DNA from: Mariniphaga sp964398855
GTDB lineage: Bacteria; Bacteroidota; Bacteroidia; Bacteroidales; Prolixibacteraceae
Direction of reading: 5' to 3'
NCBI GenBank assembly: GCA_964398855.1
Contig: CAYNOQ010000003.1
Location: forward strand, 1-64,000
DNA: 64,000 bases
In this document: one piece after another, positions 33,231-41,900 of the stretch
Position numbering within the stretch: the first letter of the stretch is position 1
How the letters are laid out: each line of letters starts with the position of its first letter
The notes under the pieces: model-generated
Databases searched by the model: none
What the model saw: only the letters and a program-made list of their open reading frames with translations
Told to the model about the DNA's origin: nothing
Translations under genes and position numbers: made by a program

Positions 33231-33256
33231 AGCAGACTAGACTAGCAGACTAGACT
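33231..33256. repeat. 13-bp unit repeated twice in tandem
   Basis: AGCAGACTAGACT occurs at 33231-33243 and exactly again at 33244-33256, directly after the stop of the preceding gene. It is non-coding. Confidence 0.8.
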
Positions 33257-33296
33257 TGTTAGCGTGCGAAGCACCTGACAACGTCGGAGTAAGATA

Positions 33297-33329
33297 GAGA
33301 TTAAGTTGAGATTAGGTTGAGATTAAGTT
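33297..33329. repeat. 11-bp unit repeated three times in tandem
   Basis: GAGATTAAGTT, GAGATTAGGTT and GAGATTAAGTT follow one another without spacers (33297, 33308, 33319). The middle copy differs at one base. Confidence 0.8.
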
Positions 33330-33480
33330 GTGATGTACACTGTGTCTATTTTTTCTCGCTGATTTTTATTTTAGATTTTCGCAGATAGTTTTGTGCTTGA
33401 TGGAGATGTAGTGGATATCCAATATACGAGTGGATAATTGATAATTGTAATAAGTTCTTTGTAGTTTTAAGGAGCGATTT

Positions 33481-33596
33481 TGCACAATCTTAATGCTTGA
33501 TACTCATAGTCTTGTATCTGTTTTAGCATCTTCTCGGGAAATCTTTGTGTCTTAGTGTTTAAAATGATTCTGCATAGTCTCAATACTCAGTACTCA
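33481..33596. repeat. Imperfect 26-bp direct repeat, 90 bp apart
   Basis: Bases 33481-33506 and 33571-33596 align without gaps over 26 bp with 7 differences, all of them transitions. Both copies end in TACTCA. Between them lies a CTTTGTGTCTTAGTG phrase. The scaffold gap begins right after the second copy, which suggests more copies inside the gap. Confidence 0.6.
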
Positions 33597-33696
33597 NNNN
33601 NNNNNNNNNNNNNNNNNNNNNNNNNNNNNNNNNNNNNNNNNNNNNNNNNNNNNNNNNNNNNNNNNNNNNNNNNNNNNNNNNNNNNNNNNNNNNNNN
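33597..33696. other. Assembly gap of 100 N
   Basis: Exactly 100 undetermined bases, the usual placeholder for a scaffold join of unknown length. Gene adjacency across it (BNR-ChbG fusion and ceramidase-like gene) should be treated as provisional. Confidence 0.99.
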
Positions 33697-33712
33697 TTTA
33701 AATCTTTTTCTG

Positions 33713-35269
33713 ATGAAAAAATTCTTTAAAATAATGGGTTTGATTTTCCTCATATTTTTTGCAGGAATCTCATTCCGCGGATTTTCCAATATGAAGGACC
33801 GCCATCGCGGTTACAGTGCGGATATGAAAATTCTGAATAACCCGCCTTCGGAAATAAAAGCCGGATTTGCCGCTGTTGCCATAACTCCGGATGTGCCTGA
33901 CCGTTGGGTTGATGTAAACGGAGACTCAAAGTTTAAACCCAAGGATGGCGATTATTATATCGACGGAAACGGCAACGGAAAGTTTGATCCGGTTTGGATT
34001 GCCGGATTCAGCAACAACAAGCCGGCTAACGGCGTGCATGATGACACCTGGGCAAGAACAATGGTAATAGATGCCGGGAAAACGCGCCTTGCAATAGTAA
34101 TCCTTGATGTTATCGGATTTATGCACGATGATGTGGTAGATGTCCGGAAAATGTTGCCGGATGAGCTGGGACTGACCTATACTATTATCGCTTCGACGCA
34201 TACGCATGAAGGACCGGATTTGATGGGAATCTGGGGGAAATCACCGCTGAAAAGCGGTGTGAATCCCGAATATATGCAGTTTGTAAAGCAGCAGACTGTG
34301 AACTCTATTACACAGGCTGTTCAAAATCTTCAACCGGCAATTTTGGAAATCTCTCAGGATTTGTCAGGCGCTGCTCACCTTGTGAAAGATACCCGCAAAC
34401 CGGAAGTTTTTGATTCGGGACTGCGTTTTATCAAAGCAATGAGTAAGGAAGACGGCTCAGTTTTAGGCAGTATGCTCTCCTGGGGAAACCATCCCGAAAC
34501 GCTGTGGAGTGAGAATTTACTTGTTTCATCGGATTTTCCACACTTTTTCAGAGAAGGTGTGGAAAAAGGTGTTTTTCATGGAGACAGTCTGGTGAAACCG
34601 GGAATTGGGGGAGTTGCCGTCTTTGCAAATGCCGCAGTTGGCGGGCTGATGTGCACACATCCCAGCTTAGGCGTTGTTGACCCTTTTACCGGAGAAGAAT
34701 TGAAAAAACCGTCTTTTGAAAAAGCGGCAGCCGAAGGGAACCAGCTCTCCATGCTGGCGCTTGACGCTATGGGAAATCCTTCGGAAGTGATTGAAAATGC
34801 AGCTGTTTCATTGATAGTACGCACAGTAATGCTGCCCATAAAAAACAAAATTTTCCGTTTGGGCGCCGCATTGGGCATTTTAAATCGCGGCACAGCCGGG
34901 TGGATGAAAATGCGCTCGGAGCTGGCAGTTGTCAAAATAGGTCCGCTTTCCATTGTTACCGTTCCCGGAGAAATTTACCCCGAAATTGTCAATGGCGGTG
35001 TTGAGTCGCCGGAAGGGGCAGATTTTGGAATTGCGCCTGTGGAAGTACCGCCAATCCGGGAGATGATGCCCGGTAAATACAAGTTCATTATCGGACTGGC
35101 AAATGATGAAATCGGATATATCATTCCCAAAAGTCAGTGGGATGTAAAAGCACCCTTTGCCTACGGAAGGGATAAAGCACAATATGGGGAAGTGAATTCG
35201 TTGGGACCCGAAACTGCGCCTATTTTGCATAAGAATATTAAAGAGATGCTGACGGAGTTGGGGGAATAA
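33713..35269 (+). CDS. Neutral/alkaline ceramidase-like exported protein
   Basis: A 518-residue protein with an N-terminal hydrophobic signal (MKKFFKIMGLIFLIFFAGISF) and similarity to the N-terminal domain of neutral/alkaline non-lysosomal ceramidases. Supporting motifs are KAGFAAVAITPD near 45, WARTMVIDAGKTRLAIVILDVIG and the metal site ASTHTHEGPD near 160, with SWGNHPET near 260 and GEIYPEI later. Family enzymes are zinc amidases that split ceramide; distant bacterial members often have other or unknown substrates. A DGDYYIDGNGNGKFDP stretch (near 80) looks like a calcium-binding loop inserted early in the domain. It is followed after 49 nt by a glycerophosphodiesterase gene, hinting at lipid or envelope breakdown. 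Its upstream region is lost in the gap. Confidence 0.75.
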   Translation: MKKFFKIMGLIFLIFFAGISFRGFSNMKDRHRGYSADMKILNNPPSEIKAGFAAVAITPDVPDRWVDVNGDSKFKPKDGDYYIDGNGNGKFDPVWIAGFSNNKPANGVHDDTWARTMVIDAGKTRLAIVILDVIGFMHDDVVDVRKMLPDELGLTYTIIASTHTHEGPDLMGIWGKSPLKSGVNPEYMQFVKQQTVNSITQAVQNLQPAILEISQDLSGAAHLVKDTRKPEVFDSGLRFIKAMSKEDGSVLGSMLSWGNHPETLWSENLLVSSDFPHFFREGVEKGVFHGDSLVKPGIGGVAVFANAAVGGLMCTHPSLGVVDPFTGEELKKPSFEKAAAEGNQLSMLALDAMGNPSEVIENAAVSLIVRTVMLPIKNKIFRLGAALGILNRGTAGWMKMRSELAVVKIGPLSIVTVPGEIYPEIVNGGVESPEGADFGIAPVEVPPIREMMPGKYKFIIGLANDEIGYIIPKSQWDVKAPFAYGRDKAQYGEVNSLGPETAPILHKNIKEMLTELGE

Positions 35270-35318
35270 TCTTCACGAAATAATTTTTGAATAAAAATCA
35301 TATTTGAAAGATAAAGAA

Positions 35319-36185
35319 ATGATGATCAGAATAAAACGAATTTCAGTACTGATTTTAACTTCAATATTCCTGGTTTCATTCCAATCGGATAAACAGTTTA
35401 CAAGACTTTTAGCTGTTTTTCACCATTCCAACTCCACCTATGTGATGGTTGCCGGACACCGCTCAGCCGGAAACCCCCGGCATGTGGAAAATTCCGTTTC
35501 TGCAATAAAAAGCGCAATAAAAGCGGGTGTGGACATTATTGAGCTTGATGTGAAGGTTACTTTGGACAGCGTTGTGGTTCTGAACCACGACCGGAAAATT
35601 GACCGCACCACCAACGGCACAGGAGACCCTGAAAGCTATACATGGGAAGAGCTTCAGAAATTCAGACTGAAAAAACCAAACGGTAAACTTGTTAACGAGC
35701 GGTTAGCCACTTTTGAAGAAGCGCTGCTGCTTGCTAAAGGAAAAGCTTTGATTGATATTGACATCAAAACCGATAACCTGAAACCGGTGGTGGATGCGAT
35801 CAAAAGAACCGGTACGCAAAATCAGGTTTTCTTTTTTGACAACGATTATGATGCTTTAAAAGAAGTGCTTTCCCTGTTACCTGAAGCGCTCATTATGCCG
35901 CGGGCGTATTCCTTTGAAATGGCTGACTCTGCACTTCGTGTTTTTTCTCCGGCAGTGGTGCATATCGACCCGACGTTTTACACTGCTGAGGTTGTGCAGC
36001 TGATGAAAAATAACAACTCCAGAATCTGGATAAATGCTTTAGGAAAAACCGATGAACTTATCCAGGCTGGAAATACCGAAGAAGCATTGGAATCGCTGCT
36101 TAAGCACGGCGCAAACATTGTTCAGACGGATCATCCTAAGAAACTGATTAAAGCGCTTAAGAAAAAAGGGTTGAGAAAATTATGA
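35319..36185 (+). CDS. Glycerophosphodiester phosphodiesterase (GDPD family)
   Basis: A 288-residue exported TIM-barrel enzyme starting at ATG 35319; the TTG at 35304 would add five residues. A signal-like hydrophobic stretch (ISVLILTSIFLVSF) precedes the catalytic signature: AGHRSAGNPRHVENS, IIELDVKVTLDSVVVLNHD and DRTTNGTG, then DIDIKTD and QTDHPKKL at the end. The two histidines and the Glu/Asp metal ligands are present. GDPD enzymes cut glycerophosphodiesters into glycerol 3-phosphate and an alcohol, though Bacteroidota members may use other phosphodiesters. The stop overlaps the start of the next gene by 4 nt, so the two are translationally coupled. Confidence 0.9.
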   Translation: MMIRIKRISVLILTSIFLVSFQSDKQFTRLLAVFHHSNSTYVMVAGHRSAGNPRHVENSVSAIKSAIKAGVDIIELDVKVTLDSVVVLNHDRKIDRTTNGTGDPESYTWEELQKFRLKKPNGKLVNERLATFEEALLLAKGKALIDIDIKTDNLKPVVDAIKRTGTQNQVFFFDNDYDALKEVLSLLPEALIMPRAYSFEMADSALRVFSPAVVHIDPTFYTAEVVQLMKNNNSRIWINALGKTDELIQAGNTEEALESLLKHGANIVQTDHPKKLIKALKKKGLRKL

Positions 36186-37183
36186 AATCTCCGGTTTTGA
36201 AAAATATTCTGAAAGGGGTGTTGGCTCTTTTTCTGCTTTTTGCACTGATGATGAGCACACCCCGGATTATCGGGTTGCTGTTTCCTTCGAAACCGCCGGT
36301 TGGATATCACTACGATGTACTTTCCTATCTTGCATTGGGTACTGGACTTGAGCAGCTTATCGACATGGAGCCTGAAATTCCGCAAAATGTTGTGGAGATT
36401 AAGGATGTTGAATATAAAAATGTGAACGGAAAGTCGTTGCAGATAGATTTTTACCGTCCTGCAAACGCGAAAAAAGCTTTGCCGCTTTTGGTTTTTATTC
36501 ATGGCGGCGGCTGGAAAGGCGGTAAGCGCTCGGATTATCTCTCTTATTTGGTGAGCTTTGCACAAAAGGGCTATATGACGGCAACACTTTCCTACCGGCT
36601 GAAGCGCGACAGTATCTATCCGGCTGCCGTGGAAGATGTTAATGATGCGGTGCGCTGGCTGTTTGCAAATGGTGATAATTGGGGCTACGATTCTCAGCGC
36701 ATTGCCTTAATCGGCGGCTCTGCCGGCGCACATCTTGCTATGCTTGCAGGCTATGGCTGGGGAGAATCTGCCCAGCAGGATGAATTGCTCGCTAATTCAT
36801 CTGAAAATCACCGCATTAAAGTAGTTGTTGATATTTACGGTCCCACCGACCTCACCACCGAATATGCACAAACGCAATCGTTGGTAACCGGTTTTCTTGG
36901 TCATTCCTACGATGACAAACCGCAGTTGTTTAAAGAAGCTTCACCGGTAACTTATCTGAAAAGCTCACTGCCGCCAACCCTGATTCTTCACGGAACATCC
37001 GACCGCCTTGTTCCGGTGAGCCAGTCCGATATACTGAAAACGGAGCTTGACCGATTGGGAGTTCCCTGCGTTTATTACCGCCTTCCGCTTTGGCCCCATA
37101 CAATGGATGTTGCCAAACGGGTAAATCGTTTTGCCCAGGAGAAGATGGAAGATTTCTTTGAAAAATATCTGAAACAGCCCTGA
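36182..37183 (+). CDS. Alpha/beta hydrolase, esterase/lipase-like
   Basis: A 333-residue serine hydrolase with an N-terminal membrane segment or signal (VLALFLLFALMMS). The oxyanion-hole motif FIHGGGWKGG (near 107), the nucleophile elbow IGGSAGAHLAM (near 180, Ser in GSAG), the aspartate block LHGTSDRLVP (near 272) and the histidine in WPHTMD near the end make a full catalytic triad. It belongs to the BD-FAE/acetyl-esterase type. Its ATG overlaps the end of the GDPD gene, so the two likely work together, perhaps on an acylated lipid or sugar. Substrate is not evident. Confidence 0.87.
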   Translation: MKSPVLKNILKGVLALFLLFALMMSTPRIIGLLFPSKPPVGYHYDVLSYLALGTGLEQLIDMEPEIPQNVVEIKDVEYKNVNGKSLQIDFYRPANAKKALPLLVFIHGGGWKGGKRSDYLSYLVSFAQKGYMTATLSYRLKRDSIYPAAVEDVNDAVRWLFANGDNWGYDSQRIALIGGSAGAHLAMLAGYGWGESAQQDELLANSSENHRIKVVVDIYGPTDLTTEYAQTQSLVTGFLGHSYDDKPQLFKEASPVTYLKSSLPPTLILHGTSDRLVPVSQSDILKTELDRLGVPCVYYRLPLWPHTMDVAKRVNRFAQEKMEDFFEKYLKQP

Positions 37184-37226
37184 TTGTATCTTTTAGCGGT
37201 TAAGCCGGAAATCACACTTTCTTTTG

Positions 37227-37234
37227 TACTTTTG
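37227..37234 (+). promoter_or_regulatory. -7 promoter element upstream of the HD hydrolase gene
   Basis: TACTTTTG matches TAnnTTTG and lies 21 nt before the ATG at 37256. No clear -33 TTG at standard spacing. Confidence 0.5.
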
Positions 37235-37255
37235 ATGCCGGTATAAAAGATACAG

Positions 37256-38512
37256 ATGACAGATTATTACCTTAATAAGAATAAAATTATCAATGATCCG
37301 GTTTTCGGATTTATCAATCTCCACTCCGAGCTGATTTTTGATTTGGTTGAGCATCCCTACCTGCAGCGCCTTCGCCGCATCAAGCAGCTTGGGCTATCCT
37401 TTCTGGTCTATCCGGGCGCCAATCATTCGCGCTTTGAACATGCACTGGGTGCGAGCCATCTCATGCGTCAGGCAATTTCAGTGTTGAGAATGAAAGGACA
37501 TGAGATTACCGAAGAAGAAGCGGAAGCCGTAACCATTGCCATTCTGCTGCACGACATCGGACATGCGCCGTTTTCGCATGTGCTTGAAAATATTATGGTG
37601 GATATTCCCCACGAAACCATCTCACTGATGATGATGAATGAGCTGAACCGCCAGTTTGGCGGAAAACTGGAGCTTGCAATTAAAATATTCAGGAATGAAT
37701 ATAAAAAGCAGTTTCTGCATCAGTTGGTGGCGAGCCAGTTAGACATGGACCGTCTGGATTACCTGAGCCGCGACAGCTTTTTTACCGGTGTTGCAGAAGG
37801 GATTGTCGGCATAGACCGTATTATTAAAATGTTAACGGTGTGGAATGACCAGCTTGCGGTGGATTATAAGGGAATCTACTCCGTGGAAAAGTTTCTGATT
37901 GCACGGAGGCTCATGTACTGGCAGGTTTACCTACACAAAACGGTAATTTCTGCGGAATATCTTCTGGTTCAGGTACTAAAGCGCGCAAAGGAACTTTTGC
38001 GAGATGGTAAAACCATTTTTACCACTCCGGCACTGAAGGTTTTTCTGCTCAGAGATTATGATGAGTTTGATTTTTTACAAAGTGCTGAAATTGAGGGGAA
38101 AATAGCATTGGAATGGTATGCCATATTAGATGATAACGATATTTTGTCTTCTGTTAAAGAGTGGCAGTACCACCCGGATAAGGTGCTTTCGCTGCTGGCA
38201 TGCAACCTGATAAATAGGAAACTGTTCAGGACGAATCTCACGGATAAGCCGATGTCCGGAAGTGTTAAAGAGAAGATACTCCGGCAGATTACCGAAAAAA
38301 TTACCGGAGATACCGGCTTATCACACTATTTTCTGATAACCGGCGAAATTACCAACAGCGCTTACGACAGGCATTCAGAGAATATTAAAATCCTGAAAAA
38401 AGACGGGAAAGTAAAAGATTTACAGACAGCTTCCGACATAAATCTTTCTGCTTTAACCAAGACTGTCAGGAAATATTTTGCTTGTTTTCCAAAAGAATTG
38501 GACATTTATTAG
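37256..38512 (+). CDS. HD-domain phosphohydrolase
   Basis: A 418-residue cytoplasmic protein of the COG1078 dGTPase-like group. The metal-binding HD motif is LLHDIGHAPFSHVLE (residues 100-114), with an upstream histidine in ANHSRFEHALG (near 60) and a downstream LDMDRLDYLSRDSFFTG (near 162). Such enzymes hydrolyse (d)NTPs or other nucleotides; the specific substrate of this group is not settled. In Bacteroidota it commonly stands immediately before lpxD, as it does here, although no role in lipid A synthesis is known to me. A promoter for lpxD begins within its last codons. Confidence 0.85.
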   Translation: MTDYYLNKNKIINDPVFGFINLHSELIFDLVEHPYLQRLRRIKQLGLSFLVYPGANHSRFEHALGASHLMRQAISVLRMKGHEITEEEAEAVTIAILLHDIGHAPFSHVLENIMVDIPHETISLMMMNELNRQFGGKLELAIKIFRNEYKKQFLHQLVASQLDMDRLDYLSRDSFFTGVAEGIVGIDRIIKMLTVWNDQLAVDYKGIYSVEKFLIARRLMYWQVYLHKTVISAEYLLVQVLKRAKELLRDGKTIFTTPALKVFLLRDYDEFDFLQSAEIEGKIALEWYAILDDNDILSSVKEWQYHPDKVLSLLACNLINRKLFRTNLTDKPMSGSVKEKILRQITEKITGDTGLSHYFLITGEITNSAYDRHSENIKILKKDGKVKDLQTASDINLSALTKTVRKYFACFPKELDIY

Positions 38513-38528
38513 TTTAAACCTATATTTG
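38498..38528 (+). promoter_or_regulatory. Promoter for the lpxD-lpxC/fabZ-lpxA genes
   Basis: TTG (38498-38500), a 20-nt spacer and TATATTTG (38521-38528) fit the Bacteroidota -33/-7 pattern well. The -33 element lies in the end of the HD hydrolase gene. The leader to ATG 38549 is very short, with two out-of-frame ATG triplets at 38541 and 38545. Confidence 0.65.
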
Positions 38529-38548
38529 CAACGCAAAAAAATGAATGA

Positions 38549-39604
38549 ATGGAATTTCAGGCAAAAGACATTGCTTCCTTTCTCAAAGGTGAGATAGTTG
38601 GAAACAGTAATGTAAGAGTTTTCAAAGTTTCGAAAATTGAAGAAGGAGAACCCGGTTCTCTTTCCTTTCTGGCAAATCCGAAATATGAAAATTACCTATA
38701 CACTACCCGCGCATCAGTTGTTTTGGTGAATAAGGATTTTCATCCCAAAACTGAAATTGAAGCCACATTAATTAAAGTGGACGATGCCTATCAGGCATTT
38801 GCTTCGCTTCTCGGTTTGTATGCACAAACAACCAAAATTAAGAAAAGCGGGATTGAAAACCCAAGTTTTATCAGCGATTCAGCAGAGTATGGAGCCGACA
38901 TTTATGTCGGCGTTTTTGCAGTTGTGGGGCAGAATGTTAAAATCGGGGAAAATGTGAAAATTTTTCCACAGGCTTTTGTGGGAGATAATGTAACAATCGG
39001 CGACAACACCATCCTCTATGCAGGTGTCAAAATTTATGACAACTGTGTGATTGGGAGCAATTGCATTTTGCACTCCGGCGTCGTCATCGGTTCCGATGGC
39101 TTTGGTTTCGCTCCGCAGGATGACGGAACCTACAAAAAAATTCCGCAGATTGGAAATGTCATTATCGAAGATGATGTGGAAATTGGTGCCAACACAACTG
39201 TCGATTGCGGCACTTTCAGCCCGACTATTATCCGAAAGGGTGCAAAAATCGACAATCTGGTGCAGATTGCACACAATTGCGAAATTGGGGAGAATACCGT
39301 TATCGCCGGAATGGTGGGAATGGCAGGTTCCACAAAAATCGGAAAAAATTGCAGGCTTGCCGGGCAGGTGGGGCTTGCCGGTCATCTGACCATTGGTGAC
39401 AATGTGCAGATTGGCGCACAGTCGGGAGTTACCAAATCGATAAAAGACAACCAGATTGTGTTGTCATCTCCGGCTGTCAACTATAAAGATGCAATAAAAA
39501 CTTACACGATAATCAGAAATTTACCTAAACTCCGGGACGAAATTATTCAACTCAGTAAAGATGTTAAATCCTTGAAAGAGGCTGTCTTGGTAGCCGAAAA
39601 ATAA
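38549..39604 (+). CDS. lpxD: LpxD, UDP-3-O-acylglucosamine N-acyltransferase
   Basis: A 351-residue left-handed beta-helix acyltransferase that adds the second acyl chain to UDP-3-O-acyl-glucosamine in lipid A synthesis. The N-terminal uridine-binding domain (residues 1-100, with GSLSFLANPKY) is followed by many hexapeptide repeats such as VKIGENVKIFPQAFVG and IGDNTILYAG. The catalytic histidine lies in LVQIAHNCEIGENTV (near 236). Length and layout match the family. It is followed after 13 nt by the lpxC/fabZ fusion, and its own promoter precedes it. Confidence 0.95.
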   Translation: MEFQAKDIASFLKGEIVGNSNVRVFKVSKIEEGEPGSLSFLANPKYENYLYTTRASVVLVNKDFHPKTEIEATLIKVDDAYQAFASLLGLYAQTTKIKKSGIENPSFISDSAEYGADIYVGVFAVVGQNVKIGENVKIFPQAFVGDNVTIGDNTILYAGVKIYDNCVIGSNCILHSGVVIGSDGFGFAPQDDGTYKKIPQIGNVIIEDDVEIGANTTVDCGTFSPTIIRKGAKIDNLVQIAHNCEIGENTVIAGMVGMAGSTKIGKNCRLAGQVGLAGHLTIGDNVQIGAQSGVTKSIKDNQIVLSSPAVNYKDAIKTYTIIRNLPKLRDEIIQLSKDVKSLKEAVLVAEK

Positions 39605-39617
39605 ATTTCAGGAAAGT

Positions 39618-41003
39618 ATGGTAAAGCAAAAAACATTAGCTAAAGCATTCACAATTGAGGGTAAGGGGTTACACACCGGCGTAAACGTCAGCATGGTTTT
39701 CAAACCCGCACCCGTAAATCACGGGTTCAAATTCAAAAGAGTAGATCTGGAAAAAAAAACCATCATTGATGCCGATGTGGAATTAGTGATTGACACTTCG
39801 CGCGGCACACTCCTTGAAAAAGACGGCGCCCGCATCGGCACCATTGAACATGCGCTGGCAGCACTCACCGGCATGGACCTGGACAATGTGCTTATTGAAG
39901 TGAACAACGAGGAAGCACCGATTATGGACGGGAGTTCAAAATATTTTGTCGAAGCGATTGAAAAAGCCGGCATTGTTGAGCAGAATGCCGAAAGGGAATA
40001 TTTTGAAATTCAGGAGAAAATTGAAGTTTATGATGAACACAGCGGTTCACATATCATTGCCCTTCCGGATGATGACTACAGGCTGAACGTGATGATTTCA
40101 TTTCAGTCGAGGGTGCTTAACAATCAGTTTGCAACCCTGAATTCGCTAAGCGAATTTAAAGATGATATTTCTATGTGCCGCACTTTTGTTTTTTTGCATG
40201 AACTGGAGTTTCTGCTGAAAAACAATCTTATCAAAGGTGGCGACCTGAATAACGCCATAGTTATTATAGATAAGGAGGTGGGGCAGGAAGAGATGAACCG
40301 CCTTGCCGATCTTTTCGGGCATGACAGAATTGAGGTGAAACCACAGGGAATTCTGAATAATCTTGAACTCTATTTTGACAATGAGTGTGCGCGTCATAAA
40401 TTACTGGATGTTATTGGTGATCTCACTCTTTGCGGCAAAAAGATAAAGGGAAGAATAATCGCTTCCAAGCCCGGGCACCGGATCAATACAATTTTTGCAC
40501 ATGCGCTGAAAGATGCCTGGAAAAATAAGCTGAGCCGTCCGCCGGAATACGATCCCGACAGCGAGCCACTGCTGGATACCGTTCAGATTAAGGAACTTAT
40601 GCCACATCGTTACCCGTTTCTGATGGTAGATAAAATTTTGTCCATTACCGACAAAGAGGTTGTGGGAGTAAAAAATGTCACGCACAACGAACCGTTTTTT
40701 ACGGGGCATTTTCCCGACGAGCCGATAATGCCGGGGGTAATGCTCATTGAAGCGATGGCACAAACCGGAGGCTTGCTGGTTCTTTACGAACTGGAAGAAA
40801 AATACTCAACCTATTTTATCCGCGTTGATAATGTGCGATTCAGAAAAAAAGTTGTACCCGGAGATACACTTATCTTTAAGGTAAAACTCACATCACCCAT
40901 ACGACGGGGAATTGCAACCATGAAAGGAGTTACCTATGTGGGCTCTAAAATTGTTGCTGAAGGTGAGTTTATGGCGCAGATAGTGAAGCAAGATGAAAAT
41001 TAA
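39618..41003 (+). CDS. lpxC/fabZ: LpxC/FabZ bifunctional protein
   Basis: A 461-residue fusion characteristic of Bacteroidota. Residues 1-300 are LpxC, the zinc UDP-3-O-acyl-N-acetylglucosamine deacetylase (GTIEHALAALTGMDLDNVLIE, EAPIMDGSS, HKLLDVIGDL with the zinc histidine/aspartate). Residues 315-461 are FabZ, the 3-hydroxyacyl-ACP dehydratase (LMPHRYPFLMVDKI, FFTGHFPDEPIMPGVMLIEAMAQTGG with active-site His and Glu). The first half commits lipid A synthesis, while the second feeds fatty acid elongation from the same hydroxyacyl-ACP pool, so the fusion ties the two together. Gaps are 13 nt to lpxD and 109 nt to lpxA. Confidence 0.96.
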   Translation: MVKQKTLAKAFTIEGKGLHTGVNVSMVFKPAPVNHGFKFKRVDLEKKTIIDADVELVIDTSRGTLLEKDGARIGTIEHALAALTGMDLDNVLIEVNNEEAPIMDGSSKYFVEAIEKAGIVEQNAEREYFEIQEKIEVYDEHSGSHIIALPDDDYRLNVMISFQSRVLNNQFATLNSLSEFKDDISMCRTFVFLHELEFLLKNNLIKGGDLNNAIVIIDKEVGQEEMNRLADLFGHDRIEVKPQGILNNLELYFDNECARHKLLDVIGDLTLCGKKIKGRIIASKPGHRINTIFAHALKDAWKNKLSRPPEYDPDSEPLLDTVQIKELMPHRYPFLMVDKILSITDKEVVGVKNVTHNEPFFTGHFPDEPIMPGVMLIEAMAQTGGLLVLYELEEKYSTYFIRVDNVRFRKKVVPGDTLIFKVKLTSPIRRGIATMKGVTYVGSKIVAEGEFMAQIVKQDEN

Positions 41004-41009
41004 TTGAGT

Positions 41010-41017
41010 TATATTTG
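41010..41017 (+). promoter_or_regulatory. Possible internal -7 element before lpxA
   Basis: TATATTTG matches TAnnTTTG within the 109-nt gap between lpxC/fabZ and lpxA. No -33 TTG at standard spacing was found. It may give lpxA a second promoter. Confidence 0.4.
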
Positions 41018-41112
41018 AACTTTATATAGCCATGAGAATAGCATGTGTTTTTGTCTGTTCCTGATGGCAGAATCCATATTTTATCATAAAATAAATTAAC
41101 AATCATTAGAAA

Positions 41113-41895
41113 ATGAAACAACCGCTGGCATACGTGCACCCCGATGCAAAGGTGTCGGATAATGTTGTGATAGAGCCGTTTGCATCTATTGACAGAGATG
41201 TTGTAATTGAAGAGGGAACCCGCATTGGCTCCAATGCAACCATACTTTCCGGAACGCGAATCGGTAAAAATTGCAATATATTTCCCGGAGCCGTAATTGG
41301 CGCCATTCCGCAGGATTTGAAATTCAGAGGCGAATACACTACTGTTGAAATCGGGAATAACAACACCATCAGAGAGTTTGTTACGATCAACAGAGGTACT
41401 TCAGCAAAGGGAAAAACAGTGATTGGCAACAATAATTTGCTCATGGCGTATGTTCATATTGCACATGATTGCATTGTGGGAAATTCTGTGATTCTTGTAA
41501 ATAATACCCAATTGGCAGGTGAAGTGATTGTTGATGACTGGGCAATTATTTCGGGCATGACCGCTGTGCATCAGTTTTGCAGAATTGGCTCGCACGCTAT
41601 GATTGGCGGCGGTTCGCTGGTGCGTAAAGATGTCCCGCCGTTTATCAAAGCCGGACGCGATCCGCTGTCATACATTGGCATTAACTCCATAGGATTGCGG
41701 CGCCGTGATTATTCCAATGATAAAATCAGGGAAATTCAGGATATTTATCGCTATATCTATCAGAAAGGACTGAATACCGCGCAAGCGCTCGACCTGATTG
41801 AAGCGGAAATGCCTGCATCACAGGAGCGTGATGAAATTCTGCTGTTTGTGAGAGATTCAAGTAGGGGAATTATCAGAGGATATTTCCCCGATTGA
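41113..41895 (+). CDS. lpxA: LpxA, UDP-N-acetylglucosamine O-acyltransferase
   Basis: A 260-residue left-handed beta-helix enzyme carrying out the first acylation of lipid A synthesis in the cytoplasm. Hexapeptide repeats begin at once (VHPDAKVSDNVVIEPFASI). The active-site histidine lies in LLMAYVHIAHDCIVGN (near 121), and GGGSLVRKDVPPF and GINSIGLRRRDYS are typical of LpxA. Length matches the family. The gene ends 5 nt before the end of thiL on the other strand. Confidence 0.96.
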   Translation: MKQPLAYVHPDAKVSDNVVIEPFASIDRDVVIEEGTRIGSNATILSGTRIGKNCNIFPGAVIGAIPQDLKFRGEYTTVEIGNNNTIREFVTINRGTSAKGKTVIGNNNLLMAYVHIAHDCIVGNSVILVNNTQLAGEVIVDDWAIISGMTAVHQFCRIGSHAMIGGGSLVRKDVPPFIKAGRDPLSYIGINSIGLRRRDYSNDKIREIQDIYRYIYQKGLNTAQALDLIEAEMPASQERDEILLFVRDSSRGIIRGYFPD

Positions 41896-41900
41896 TTTAT

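Larger units (their letters stand above)
33229..33712. other. Non-coding, repeat-rich stretch containing a scaffold gap
   Basis: No gene is supported here. The stretch holds short tandem repeats (33231-33256, 33297-33329), an imperfect 26-bp repeat pair (33481-33506 and 33571-33596) and degenerate phrases that recur at 58290-58720. It ends in 100 N and 16 bases before the next ATG. The sequence from 33350 to 33390, read on the minus strand, contains TCTGCGAAAATCT, like 58500-58530. Confidence 0.7.

Noticed and set aside
33231..33329. CRISPR array
   Set aside because: The repeats are 11-13 bp, directly abutting, with no spacers and no cas genes.
33580..33789. Minus-strand open frame running across the N gap
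   Set aside because: Half of it is undetermined sequence and the rest is antisense to the ceramidase-like gene start; it is an artefact of the gap.
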